From Coturnix japonica (taxonomy: Eukaryota; Chordata; Aves; Galliformes; Phasianidae), in the NCBI RefSeq assembly GCF_001577835.2, contig NC_029516.1:105915700-105979699 (forward strand): a stretch of 64,000 bases of DNA, read 5' to 3'. Of this stretch, positions 13,878-26,747 are shown in pieces (within the stretch, counting starts at the first letter, position 1; the number at the start of each line of letters is the position of its first letter). The position numbers and the translations under genes were made by a program. The notes below the pieces were generated by a model. It was given only the letters and a program-made list of their open reading frames with translations, was not told the origin of the DNA and did not search any database.

Positions 13878-14359
13878 AAGAAATAGTCTACAGCATCATA
13901 AAATGACCCTAGTTTTGCAGAAAGCACACAGCTCTAGACCAAGGTCAGTCCAATCAGTCTCAACAGTCAAGTCCAGGCTGGGCAGGATGCTTGCTCAGGG
14001 CTGCAGTAAGACAAATGAGATAACACACCACAAGGAAGGCACGAAACACTGCTCTCTGAGATGTGGCAAAGCAGGGAAGGGATCTCTCTTGCTCCTTGTT
14101 TTGCCTGAATAGGCATTCACAGAACAAGCAAAAATACTATCAGGGAGGTTAGCATGTCAGATCACGTTTTCCACTCTCATTCAGCTGACAGAACACTTAG
14201 TAGCCAACTTTTGTATATCAGGAGGATATCAGAAGGAAAAAAAGGAGGTTAAGCTAACACAAATATAAATGAGATTTCTCTTCATTCAACACAGGTCAAG
14301 ATCTCAAAAAGGGCAAATACCTAAGAAGGACTTAATCGATATGGTTGATATAAAAACAC

Positions 14360-14668
14360 AGACCAGCAGCATGCACTTGCATCCCACAAGACCAATGGTA
14401 TTCTGGGCTCCATCAGAAGAAAAGTGGCCAGCAGAGACAGGGAGGTGATTGTCCCCCCCTGTTCTGCCCCCATGAGGCAGCAGCTGGAGTGCTGTGTCCT
14501 CATCTGGGGCCTCCAATACAGGAAAGATATGGAGCTTTAGGATAGGGCCCAGAGGAGAGCCACAAAGATGATCCAATGGCTGGAGCACCTCTCCTATGAG
14601 GACAGGCCGAAGGAACTGGACTTATTCAGCCTAGAAAAGAGAAGGCTGTGGGGAGATCTCACTAAAAC
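14360..14668 (+). repeat. CR1 internal fragment lacking its 3' end
   Basis: Recognisable from AAGTGGCCAGCAGAGACAGG through CTGGAGCACCTCTCCTATGA to GGCTGTGGGGAGATCTCAC, then CR1 similarity stops abruptly. The last about 350 bases and the 8-base tail are missing, which is unusual because CR1 copies are normally 5'-truncated. Confidence 0.85.
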
Positions 14669-15883
14669 CCATGATATTTGAACCCTACCAGAAACATTGT
14701 CCACCTTGTTTGATTTATGAAGTCAACACAGTAAGAATAAATAACCTTTCAACATGGAAACAGGAGCCAAGAACTCTGACTTGTCTTTGGGAGCGGACTT
14801 CTGTTATGTTCATACACGCAACAACATGCAACAAGGCAAGCTGGTGTACTCAAGCACAAATTATATATACTTCATGACTATCCAATGAAGTTATGCTTCA
14901 GCAATAATGTTACTAGAGATGATCTGACATAGATTATTAACAGGAACAATAACATCTTCCTCAAAAATCAAATAATTTCCTAGCTTCTGAGTATTTCTCA
15001 ACTTCGTATTCTTATCTGTATTAGACTACTCTAGGATTTTAAAGGAAAGCTTAAGAAGTCCCTTTGAACGCAAGCCAGCATTAAGTAATGAATTTTTCAT
15101 GGTAGATTACATTTATATCTCATTAAAATGGAAAGTACTGAGTAAGTAGTAAGCGAACAGTCTTTGTACAATTAAGTTTTCACTCTCAAAATTACTAATA
15201 CTTTTAAACGAGAACTAAACATATCCACAAGTCTACACTATATTTACAAAACTGTGTAATTAATCTGGAGTAGGAGAAAAAGTACAAGGACAGTAGTCTC
15301 GTAGACTTTACAAAGGACAGGAGAGTGATGAAGTTTTCCTTGTTATGTATTTTCTGCAGAAATTTCAGCTTCAAAAAGAACTGGGACTTCACAATGTAAA
15401 CAACTGTTTGAGGTGTTTATAAGCCTTTTTATCATACATGCCAAATTTTGGACAGAGTTGAAGTTTCTTAAATTATTTCAAATGATCACTGATAATTCTA
15501 GCACAAACTGTGCAGTTATTTTCCAAATACTATGTTTCTACAGATGAACTCATCATAAACAATTTTCACTTGTGCTTATTATATAGATAAGGATTCTCTA
15601 AGTGATCATGATGAATACAGGTGAATTAGAACAAAAGGTTGATCACACCTGTGGACAGCAGACACCTCCCATGTTTGATACACAGTGAACGAGTACTTTT
15701 ACACATACAGCATTCAAAATCCTGTGATATTAATTTTTGAGACTTTTGTTACGATGCCTTCTGAGAATTTTTTTTTTTATTTTATATTTTTAAATCAAGC
15801 CTTCTGCCTGATTTCTGCGGTGCCTCCCAGTTATTGTCACACAAGGCATCCTGAAGAATGGCACCCAACCCATCACCCACGTT

Positions 15884-15979
15884 CACAGAATCACAGAGTT
15901 GTAGGGGTTGGAAGGGACCTCTAGAGATCATCGAGTCCAACCCCCCAGCCAAAGCAGGCTCCCTACACCACGTCGCACG
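15884..15979 (-). repeat. CR1 3' end, about 90 bases, with flanking direct repeats
   Basis: Very short CR1 copy of the same group as the one at 13.3 kb. CACGTTCACA occurs at both edges (15878-15887 and 15976-15985), resembling a target-site duplication. Confidence 0.85.
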
Positions 15980-18824
15980 TTCACACCACTGACTTTCATA
16001 TCTATACACCAGTTGAGCTACAAACCAAAGCCATTTCATACTTGCACCCAATCACTTTTTAGTTCAGCTATTCCAGCTACCATCTAGAACTACATGTGCC
16101 CAAGTCACGTCCAAAGCACATGCTTTGTGACAGAGCCATGTCCTTTTCAAGTCATCCTTTCATTTTTTTTTTATCACCTACATTTGAAAACCTTTCACCT
16201 CCAATGCCCCAATGCTAATGGCTAATCTGCAACACCTCATACTTGCCTCCTGTAGACATTACTCCCCATAAACAGTTGCACCTATTGAGGCTGAAACTTG
16301 TGTCTGCCATTTTACTGCTCCATTACTGGCTAATTTTTCTAATCAACTTTAGTAAAGGACTCTTTACATGATTATTTTTAGCACCAAATCAACAGAAAAT
16401 ACCATATTCACACATGCCCACACCATTTATGAATTGTTCTTTCAGAGCTTTCAAAGCATTTCGTGTCTAATGAAGCATCCTAATACATCTCAGAAACACC
16501 AAGCGTACTTCTTCATCTGGACCACTTCACGTATTTACTGACATTGTGTGAAAAGTCCAACCGATTTACAAGACACAACTTCTCCTTACAAAAAGCACAT
16601 AGTATTTTCAGGGTGTATGTTGTCTAGCAAGTTTTATACTCAAAAGCTTTGATTTGCCGCTCTTTAGTTCTCTGCATCACTTTGAAGCCTTTAAATTGAG
16701 GCTAACATCCTCTGGCGTAAAAAAATAATTTAAGGGATCATTGTGAGAGAATCTTACAGATAAGAAAGACCCCCTAAGCTCCTCCACACTGAACACTGAT
16801 GCAAATAATTGAGCTCCAATGATGCGGCCTTATGTTTCTTGACTGCTGCTTTTACACATGCACTTTTTAGCAACCTGCCACACAGTCTGGCAGGCTTGGT
16901 GTAACAGGGGGCGGGGAGGGGGCTGTGTTCACTGTCTTTTTTTATGTCTTTAGCTGTTTGCTCCTCAAGAACATTTGCCCTGTCATATTATTTTATTTTT
17001 AACGTTCCAAGAACTATGCTTTCTTCCATCTTCTCATTTGGATGTATTTTTTCCCTTCGTCCTTCTATTTCCAATAGCTTCCTTTCCTATGTTCTCTAGC
17101 CACATTTTATGTGTCCATGGAGAAACTGCTATTTTTAGATTATAATATACAGGTTTTGTGGTTTTTTTTTAAACTCAAAGAAAAGAAAGAAGCAAGAGAG
17201 TGTGTTATTGTAAAAATAAATAAATAAATAAAGGTACAAATTCTCACACTGGGCATATAAGTCACTCAATTCTAATAAGGCATTAGAAATGGCATAAGAT
17301 CGACAATGGCAGGAAAACTGGTCAAAGCTGAAATATTATCTATATATTTGGCAAACACCGGGGGGTAGTGAAGGAAGGAAGGTTTCATTTATCCAAATAG
17401 AATTTAGAAGTGTTATTAAGCCAAATCCTACAGCTGCTAGTGAAAGCAGGAGCCAGGAGAAGGGGTACAATGAGACCTAAACTACCATCTGCACGACTGT
17501 GCTTACACAAAGGCTCAAACCTCAGGCTTACAAGAGCAGATAATGCTTACTGCAAGCAGGAGACAAAGCTGCGTCTGCAAGGCTGGAGAAGGCTTGCAGG
17601 CAAAGAGTTTCTTTCACACTTCTGACAGGGCCTGGCTGTAAAGATCTGATGTGAATTACAAAAATTGAAGAAAATAAAATAGAAATAAAATATAGGTACT
17701 ACCTATATATAAAAATATAGGTACCTGGAAGCCTTCACCGTTCCTTCGTAGTTGGGACCCTACGACTTGTTTCTTGTTTGAAATGTGAAATCTATTCCCT
17801 AGTCAGCAGGTAGGTCCATGTTTTCCAACTACTATATTGCCAAAGCTAAAGCATCGTAAACAAACACTACTGGCTTAAGTTGCAGACCTTGTAACCACGA
17901 TGGTTAGAGGCAATAAGGTACACTACATAAGGAGCAGTAATACTATTTTTGACTAAAATAAGCTTCTATTTCATAGAGAAGGGACTGCATGCTATAATTT
18001 TTTTTCAGGACACATCAACAGATTCCCCAAGCTTCCTGTAATGAAATCTGCCTGTCTTCTTACATCAAAAAGGATGATCAAAGGCTTCTAAGAGAACACC
18101 CCTGAAAAAACACTCCAAGAAATCAGACTGTCCACAATTTTCACTTTCATTACATGTAACTATATTCTACATTGTCAGCCTTTGCACTCACGAACGAAGA
18201 AAGCATTCTTTCCCTGCAACAGAAACAGATTTTTAGGCAAAGTAAATACAGTATCAATACTTTGAAAAGACTGGGGGGAAAAAAAAAGCCAGTTAAAGCA
18301 TCTTAGCTTATGAAGGAACTAAAATATTAGGCAGATAATTTTGTAATTACCTCCTTAGACTGGTAAAGAGATAAAAAGATATAGTCTCAAAATCAATTGC
18401 AGCGAAACTGAAACATTTAAGAAAGTAGAATGCCCAGAACAGACTAAGAGAACCCAGCTCTAAACGTAATACCAACAAAACTAGATTTGATGACACTCTC
18501 CTTGCCTACAGCAAACCTGTGTAAATGCTCATCTGAAGATATTATTTCTCAAGGAAGTCTCTTTATAACAAATTAGCACAATAGTAGTACCAGCCTTCCA
18601 CTATATATCTTCAGGTTCAGAATTTGCTCAAACTGAATGCTCAAAACAGCATGAAATAGACAGCACTCAAGCCCTGCGAGCCTTAGACGTAAGACCAAGG
18701 AGACCTCAGAGTTTTCACAGTTTAATGAAAGCTGAATAAGAATGATTGTTGAAAAAGGTCACTGTGAAACAACAGCAGTGCAGTAACAGCACCATAAGGT
18801 AAAACATCTGTGAGATGGGGAATC
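15980..18824. other. Non-coding, nothing recognised
   Basis: Unique AT-rich sequence between CR1 copies, with one microsatellite. No exon seen. Confidence 0.6.
17212..17233. repeat. (AAAT)n microsatellite
   Basis: About five AAAT units. Confidence 0.85.
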
Positions 18825-18904
18825 AGCCTCTTCCCCTGGCTAACTAGCAATAGGATGAGATGGAATGGCCTCACATGGCAGCAGGGGAGGACCAGGTTGG
18901 ACTA
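18825..18904 (+). repeat. CR1, left part of an interrupted host copy
   Basis: CR1 blocks TAACTAGCAATAGGATGAGA and GCAGGGGAGGACCAGGTTGG. The expected continuation reappears at 19135, so a younger CR1 sits inside this one. Confidence 0.8.
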
Positions 18905-19134
18905 CAGCATAGGAAGTTCCACATGAACGTGCGGAAGAACTTCTTTATGGTGAGGGTGACGGAGCACTGGAACAGGCTGCCCAGGGAGGTGGTGGAGTCT
19001 CCTTCTCTGGAGATATTCAAGACCCGCCTGGACGCCTACCTGTGTGACGTGGTGTAGAGAGCCTGCTTTGGCAGGGGGGTTGGACTCGATCTCTGGAGGT
19101 CCCTTCCAACCCCTACAATTCTGTGATTCTCTGA
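18905..19134 (+). repeat. Younger CR1 inserted in an older CR1
   Basis: 5'-truncated CR1 starting CAGCATAGGAAGTTCCACAT, with the coding end [20 protein letters not shown] ending in YLCDVV, then GCTTTGGCAGGGGGGTTGGA and tail CTACAATTCTGTGATTCT. Close to the copies at 23.9 and 59.3 kb. Confidence 0.93.
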
Positions 19135-19336
19135 TATGGGGGAAAACTTCCAAGAAAGAGTGGTGCTGCAGTGGCACAGGCTGCCCAGGGTGGTGGTGCA
19201 ATCACCAACCCTGGAGGTGATCAAGAACTGTGTGGATGTGGTACTAAGGGACATGGTGTAGTGAGGCGATATTGGTAGGTGGACTGTTGGAATAGATCAT
19301 CTTGGAGGTCTTTTCTAACTTTGGTGATTCTGTGAC
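19135..19336 (+). repeat. CR1, right part of the interrupted host copy
   Basis: Resumes at GGGGGAAAACTTCCAAGAAA and runs through GGAGGTGATCAAGAACTGTG to the tail TTTGGTGATTCTGTGAC. More diverged than the insert. Confidence 0.85.
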
Positions 19337-22300
19337 AGAATCTTAATTCCCATTATCCTTTCTCCCATCCATCACAACAATTAAACTCACTCACACAGAA
19401 CACTTCAAATAAATAAGTAAATGAAATGCACAAAACCTGCAACAACTAAATCCATTACCAGAGGATGAAAAATGAACAGTAAGAATGAATGAAGCAAGGA
19501 CTTCACTGAACTTCATTTTTCTTTCCATTTACGTGCAGGCTAAAAGATTTTTAAAATCACGTTTATCTTACATGTTCCAGTAAACAACCTCACACCTTGA
19601 TTTCCTTCCAAGATAATTCATAGGGAGCAAGATGTTCCTTTTAAAAGATTCTTTCACAAAGAGATCTGATTGAAAATAAAAGTCAATACGCAAAACCCTT
19701 ATCTGTTCCCACACATAAATAAACATATGTCGGGATCATTAAGAAAATCAGTGAGTTTCTATGCAATGCAATAATATTTCTTTTCAGAATAAGAATACAT
19801 AAGGAATTTGTTTATTCTTTAACTACCTTCTTACAATCCTTTCTTTAGTCTTTAACTCGCATTTGACATAAATGAAGTAAAACACATTGATCAAAATTAA
19901 CTACCTCGAGATTTTTCCCATGCCAACTGCACCTATTCTTCAAAGAAATTCAATCCTCCTAACTGAGGCTAACTTCTAAGACTGGAAAAAATTGTATTAG
20001 TCCATCCAAACGACCCTACATCTCTGTTAGTCAATATATCATACTCAAAAGTTTTAAACAACAGTTATTTTCAACAACAGGAGTAGTTTTCTCAACAGTT
20101 GAGAGCACAGACACATAAACAGCGGAGATAAGATTAAAATTTGAGCTATTCAAGGTCATACTTCTGTGCTTCAGTGCTGGTATTACACTACCTTAAAGAG
20201 TTACACACACGAATATATTATGAATCCTTGTGCAAGAAGCATTGTAGACAAGCTCTAAAAAGTGTTAACAGATTAATTGCTTGTTTACTCCCCCAGAATA
20301 TTTCAGAACGTTGAAAATAACAAGCTTTATTCTTGCTATTTAATCATCATCCCTAGAAAATACATAAGCCCACTTACTTTTGCACAAGTCTTATGAGGTG
20401 CAGTGATCAGTCAGTCTGGAGAAGAGGAAGCTCAGGGGAGACCCTATCGCTCTCTACAGCTCTGTACTGGATTTACTTTGCTAATTTGAAACTGCACTGA
20501 TTGAACCAACAAACCTACAAATCAGGGTTGTTATTATGCAAAACTAACCCTGAACAGCAGTAGGTTGGTCATAGGCACAAAGGAAGAAGAAAGAAAACAA
20601 CAACAATACAGAAAACAGTATTAGTAGAAGCAGAACAGCAGCAGCTGCTTATTCCACACCTTGCTCTGAGCCCTCAGGGCTTTGGCTCATCCAGTCGCTG
20701 CTTCTTGGAGCAAACTCAGAACCCCTCCCAAGATAAATGTCACACCTCAATTCCCGCCCTCTTTGTCAGAGCTCACCTGGACCAACACAGAGCTGCACGC
20801 AGCTGCCCATGTGCCACGAAGCAAGATGCGCTGCTCCTTTTCCTCAGTGATGGGAGGAGGAAGCTTTCGTGTTTATGCTATCATCCATACATGTAATAAA
20901 GAGATTACCTGCCCACAGTCCTTGCCTCGCTGGAATGGTACGCCCAGCAGAAGCAGAGGAAAGAGCACCTTTGGCAGAGGGCACCTGGGAGCAATGAGAT
21001 GCAGGCCAACAAGGAGAGCAAAGTTCAGGGCACACCTGCACAAGTGGAGGCTGCTGTGATCACGCAAACAAACCACAGCTCTGCCCAACACAGTGAGGCT
21101 GGAAGTAGCACTGGCAAGGAACCACGTGCTCTGCCAGCAACACTTCACATACAGAGACAAACCAAAACAGATCCGGGGCTTAAGTAGCCTGCCTGCCCAA
21201 AGCTTGAGAACTGGGGTAGGGTTGAGTTGGCTTAAGTAGCAGAAGTCAATCAGGAGCAGCAGGTAACTTGACAGAAGGGTACAGGCTATGTACCTGTACA
21301 CATCCACCATATGCACATTTGATTTTAGTACCATTTTATTGATGCACGCAGAATTTATGGACTTTTAAGACAGCTACCAACAGTTACCACTGTGAAGTGA
21401 AAAGATTCTTCTATCTGATGAAGTCTTTGCAGACTGAGGAGCAAATTATTCCAAGTTACTTGTGCTTGGCCAAACCCAGCACTAGGAGCCAGGTACTGCA
21501 CCACCCAGTCTAAGCTGTGCTAGAAGAGGCTTTCACACCATAAACCTGACACTGTCAGCTCTTATGAGCTTGCACAAAGTTCCTGAAGACCCCATGCTGC
21601 AAACTAAGTACTTCTGTATTCCATTCCATCTCTAGGTGGGTAGAAATTGGGGTTATTCTGGCAAGACATAAAACAATAGACTGGACTAAAGAGCTAGAAA
21701 CAAGGATGGGGGCTGAATGTGTTCAACTCTAGCTGAAAGAAAAGCTAGTTTTTAGCTGTTGAACAAGTCTTCCATTTTCTTCTAATATTTCTGTTTCATG
21801 GGACTTCCTCAGTTGTCTGATTTTATGAAGGACTGTACAATATAATCTGCCTAAATTGCTGCTGCTTAAAACCAACTGCAGCACCTCTCAGCCAGTCAGT
21901 CTAGAAGTCAGAATTCACATATGACTTCTACATGCTAAATCACCACCAGCAGTTTAGATGGCAGCTTCTCAAGATTCATGCATCACCAGAAGCTATCTGC
22001 ATTAATTTCAGTGCGAGATAGCCATCAGAATAACATCTTGAGGACCTCTCCCCTCTACTCTCAGTCTGTAGCCTAAGGAAGCATATCATACCTGCAACAC
22101 TGGTTAACTGACAGCTGCTCTGAAGACTAGGAAAATGCTCCTCAGCCTGTATGTTATATTACCTTTCATTTTCAAAGAGTTCTTTGATATGGTGATTCTG
22201 TGTTTTTGAACTGTGATGCCTGAAGCAGGGGGTTATATAGTAAGGAATGTGATTTCTTTCTGCCTCTTTCCCCTTCCCAGTCTCCTTGAGCAGCTGTCAC

Positions 22301-23860
22301 AAGAAAATCTATGATCTACTTCATCCCCTCAGGCTCCCACTGAAAGGCAGGTGGGCTGGTGAGAAGTCAATTCCACTGGAGCCCATCTGATGGGTGCAGC
22401 TTCCTCCCTGGCCTCACACTTTTCATTTCCAAGGCTGCAGGGAGCAAAGTCTGCTCCACTGGGGCACAGGAATGAGTACAGCATTGAGTATTACTACAGA
22501 CCTGGAAAAAGGAGCAGGACAGAGCATTGAAACACATCCAAGTCTTCTAGACTGGTTTTCGTGGGACATATGAGACACACCATTTGCTTGCTGCAGTCTT
22601 ATCCTCCACCCCCAGTGCTGTCTTCCCTGGTGGCCTGAAGACAGTACACCTAGGAGATGCTGGCTCTGATCCTTAATGACCTCATAGGCAGGAAAGTGTG
22701 GATCAGAAAAAGGAAGGAAGACAACACCATTAAGGAGGGGAAAAAAAGCCACCTTATAAGCTCAAGAGTCAATACAGTAGATTGTCAGTTCACCAATAGC
22801 CTGGGGCTCATCATTAGCAGCAGCAGGTAACTGGGCAATAAGGAATTTGTACACTGCAAGGGTTTTTACACACAGACAGAATTCAGTGGTCTTCCAGGAA
22901 CATTACTCTGCTGTTCTAAACACTTTCTGAGTTGCTGCACGGCCTGTAAGCCTGTCACCACGCTTTAGGAAGAACTCATCACAAGGAACATTGGCTCTGT
23001 ATGAAGACTTCCTTTACAACCTTTGGCATTACAAAAATTGGATTTGAAAGCGGATGTGCTCGTACCGCATAACATGACTTTCAGTTCCATTCACGCATCA
23101 TTTAAGCGACTTCACTGCAGATTAAATGTATTAGGATCCAAGGCCATCAATTCTTTTCGAGACACTCTTCTGAAGTATGAACTTAAAGGAAGCCTGAACA
23201 CAGTCAATGATTGCAGTATAAGAAAGGAGAGTAGCTCAGAGTGGGAGGAGATAAATCAAAACACAGGGAAAACGTACCACAAAGGGGAAATGCAAACCTC
23301 ACCTTTGATTACAAAATATATTATGAAAAACAAACTGCTGTTATTTGTAAGTAACTGAACAGATTTTGCCAGGTATTTCTGTTTCACTTCCTTTCTGTTC
23401 TGTAACCTGTTAAGGTCACAAAACCTATTCCCTCTGCAAAATTCCCTCTTTTCTATAGCATCTCCTGCCTACACATCACCCAAACATTTTCACTCAGTGC
23501 CACGACCTTGAGAACCTGCAAGCAGCCATCCTCCTCAGAGCCTGATCCACAGCACACTTCAGCCAAAGGAAGGTCGTCCTTTTATTACACTGCACCATTA
23601 AATCACTTCCCATGACTGCTGAAAATTGCCCTGTTTACTTAAAACCGCAGCACTCAGTGTTACTAAACCCAAGAAGCAGAATGGAAGTACTTACATCTAT
23701 TAATAGGCCTTTATGGGTAAGGAAAAAGATGCCCTGTGGCTCAAGCACAGTACTAAAAAGTCAAGACACTGCGAATAAAGGTAATGCCCTGCTCCCATTT
23801 CCCCGTAGGACAGTTAAAGGAAAACCAGTCCATCTACTATTTATTTTGGAAACAAAAACT
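19337..23860. other. Non-coding, nothing recognised except a small CR1 scrap
   Basis: GC-richer patches at 20.65-21.2 and 22.3-22.8 kb give open frames on both strands, but no protein family is recognisable. Confidence 0.55.
20411..20470 (+). repeat. Small CR1 internal fragment
   Basis: About 60 bases: AGTCTGGAGAAGAGGAAGCT then CAGGGGAGACCCTATCGCTC, the CR1 block that encodes SLEKRRLRGD. No tail. Confidence 0.7.
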
Positions 23861-24050
23861 GTGAGGGTGACGGAGCACTGGAACAGGCTGCCCAGGGAGG
23901 TGGTGGAGTCTCCTTCTCTGGAGATATTCAAGACCTGCCTGGACGCCTACCTGTGTGACGTGGTGTAGGGAGCCTGCTTTGGCAGGGGGGTTGGACTCGA
24001 TGATCTCCAGAGGTCTCTTCCAACCCCTACAATTCTGTGATTCTGTGAAT
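23861..24050 (+). repeat. CR1 3' end, about 190 bases
   Basis: Starts CTGTGAGGGTGACGGAGCAC, contains GGAGGTGGTGGAGTCTCCTT and TTGGCAGGGGGGTTGGACTC, and ends with two ATTCTGTG tail units. Very similar to the copies at 18.9 and 59.3 kb, hence relatively young. Confidence 0.95.
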
Positions 24051-25112
24051 AATTAGCCGGTCTCTTCATCTGCATTTCAAGAACCCAAACAACAGGAGGA
24101 GAAAGGACTGCTCCCACACCACCAGGAAAGTCCTGACTGAGCCGAGGCATCACCTCATACTACACTCCTGAGGGAAGGGAAGTTAACAGCCCTTCATTCA
24201 ATTATTCAAAAGACCAAAGTGATAATGTGTCGGTGAACACTGTAATATCACCTTATTCTCCTTCCTGGGACAAAATGAAAAGCTTTTCGGGTGTGATTAT
24301 CTCATGGTCTACTTAGCAGAGTGAAAAAACAAAAAATTATGTCTGTTTCCTATGATTGGATTAAAAATATATATATAAAAACAACTAAGACTTAGTTAAA
24401 ATATTATTAAGTATTGAAAATTTATTCTAACTAAATAATCCAGACTAGTTTGCTCATATGAGAGCACTCCTGATTTATCAGGCAGGGAAAGATCACTTGT
24501 GCCCTCCTCCTGCAGCTGACAAACCCAGACACGCTGCACAGCCACCAGCAACATTTGCGTCTCTGTTTTGGGATCAAAGCCACATTAAGAACTGTGCTAC
24601 TCGACCACATCTCCAACCAAAATTAATTGCAGGCTAGAAATACTTCAATGAGTGTTTTGCTGAAACAAACAATAGCTCTGCTAGCTCCTGCTTGGCGTGA
24701 GGCGAGTAATTTGATAATTCATATGGATTGAACCAAGCAAGGCATTCTTCCAGATCCTACTGAACTGAAACAAAACCACAACAAGCCCTCCAGCATCTGG
24801 CATTACAACAGACAGAACAATCTAATACACTAAATACACTAACATTACTAGCATTTTCTTAAAGATTTTTAGGATGTTTTCACAGTGGCATTCACAGTTC
24901 GATACATATGGTTACCACGTATTTTTAACCAGCACAACACTTATCAAGGCCTCAGACAGGGATGATAAATTCTAGGTCCTCGTTTTATTAAACCAACTCA
25001 ATAAAAAGAAAAAGGAATCTATACAAGAAACTACTCAGCAAACCAAGGCAAACTGATTTATGAAGCTTCATAAATTCCCTCCTAAAATGGTTGTTACGCG
25101 CTGGATCCACAT

Positions 25113-25168
25113 GGCACTAAGGCTGTGGGGCACAGCATCCGGCACTAAGGCTGTGGGGCACAGCATCC
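25113..25168. repeat. Perfect 28-base tandem duplication
   Basis: The unit beginning GGCACTAAGGCTGTGGGGCA occurs twice back to back without a mismatch (25113-25140, 25141-25168). Confidence 0.95.
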
Positions 25169-25761
25169 AGCCCTCTGCTCATTCATGCAGATGGAGGAAA
25201 CAGGCAGAGCTGCAACCTGGAGGACCAGCTCAAGAAGTGCCTCAGACTTGAGAAGCCCCTTAACAAAACCAAGTTAATATACATCCGATGCGTTGTCCTT
25301 TTGGAAGGCAAATGCAAGCAGAGATAACTTACAGAACAGTCTTAATTATTAGTGAAGGGGCTGACTTCTAAACCTTGAACAGTTAAGTCTATTTCTGTAC
25401 TCAGCGTAGAGAGAAATGTGTTTACAGGTTCATGGAATGCTGAAAAAAAAAAAAAAAAAAAGATCTGAATACTTATGCGAGATGCTCCAAGCATCTATTT
25501 ACTCCTCTAACAGGGTAAAAAAGAAGTTCAACAAAGGTGAATGCTGTGATGCAGTAGAAGGAATCTCTTCTGTTGAATCACCACAAGAAATTTAGATTAA
25601 CACTATAGTGCTCAAATTACCTCAAATGGCAGAAGCACAAATGTGTTGTACTGGTACATAAAAAGCTGCATTTTCCATGTCGTATATCTATTAACAGTAG
25701 TGAAACATCAGTAAGTGATGTTTGCTACTGGCAGTTTTATTTATGGCACGTGCAGACTGAC

Positions 25762-26172
25762 AATGATGGGCCTGAAGCATCTCACTTATAAGGAAAGGCT
25801 GAGAGAGCTGGAATGGTTCACCATGGACAAAAGAAGGCTGAGAGGGGATCTTACCAATGCTTACAGATATCAAAAGGATGAGAGTCCAGAGGATGTGGCT
25901 GAGCTCTTCTCAGTGGTGTGCAGTGACAGAACAAAGGGCAACAGGCACAAACTGCAACACAGGGAGTTCCATCAGAACACGAGGAAGAACTTCTTTACTG
26001 TGAGGGTAACAGAGCCCTAGAACAGGCTGCCCAGAGCAGCGGTGGAGCCTCCTGCTATGGAGATATAATCAAGACCTTCTTGGATGCTTTTCTGCACAAC
26101 CTGCTGTAAGGAACCTGCTTCTGCAAGGGGATGGACTCCAGAGGTGCCATGCAGCCCCTATGGTTCTGTGAG
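25762..26172 (+). repeat. CR1 LINE, about 410 bases, older copy
   Basis: Runs from GGGCCTGAAGCATCTCACTT (GLKHLTYKERLRELEWF in translation) through RTKGNRHKLQHREFHQNTRK and KNFFTVRVTEP to a decayed tail (CCCCTATGGTTCTGTGAG). Part of the C-terminal frame is still open for 101 codons. Confidence 0.92.
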
Positions 26173-26670
26173 AAGCTGCTGAAAGCAGTGACCTGTAGGC
26201 AAGCAGCAACACTGCAGGCCCCACAGGAAAGCCACCAGTCACTGTGCTTTGGACACGCTCACGGATAAGCAGCCAAAGGGCAACGAGGAGCCAGCACACA
26301 GCCTGATATTAATCCAAAGGTCACAGGAACACTGCACTGATCACAACAACACAGATATTTCATTGCGGCATTTCAACTCCATGAGGATAGTTTGTTTCTC
26401 AATGGTCAGGGAAGAGGCAACACGCAATGGAACAACAGCATAAACTTCCACTCAAGTGCAAAAGGGAAACCTGTGCCCCAGGGTTTATGCTTCTAAGCAG
26501 TTTGATCTGGCATTCAGTAAGCAAAGATATGCAAATAGTACAGTAAATAAAACCAACCACAAACTTGACGAGATTTCACATCACAGAGAAGATAAATATT
26601 AAACAGTTAAGGAGAAACACTGACTAACGTGGATCATTAAATTAAGAATTAGAGGAAGAAAATGAAGTAG

Positions 26671-26747
26671 GGTAGTATGGTTTGGTTGCAGTCAGACAAT
26701 GATCTTTAAGTTCTTCTCCAACCAGAGCAATTCTGATTCTACGATTA
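26671..26747 (+). repeat. CR1 3' tail fragment
   Basis: GGTAGTATGGTTTGGTTGCA then CAATGATCTTTAAGTTCTTC and TTCTGATTCTACGATTA match the tail group seen at 51.8 and 59.2 kb. Confidence 0.75.
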
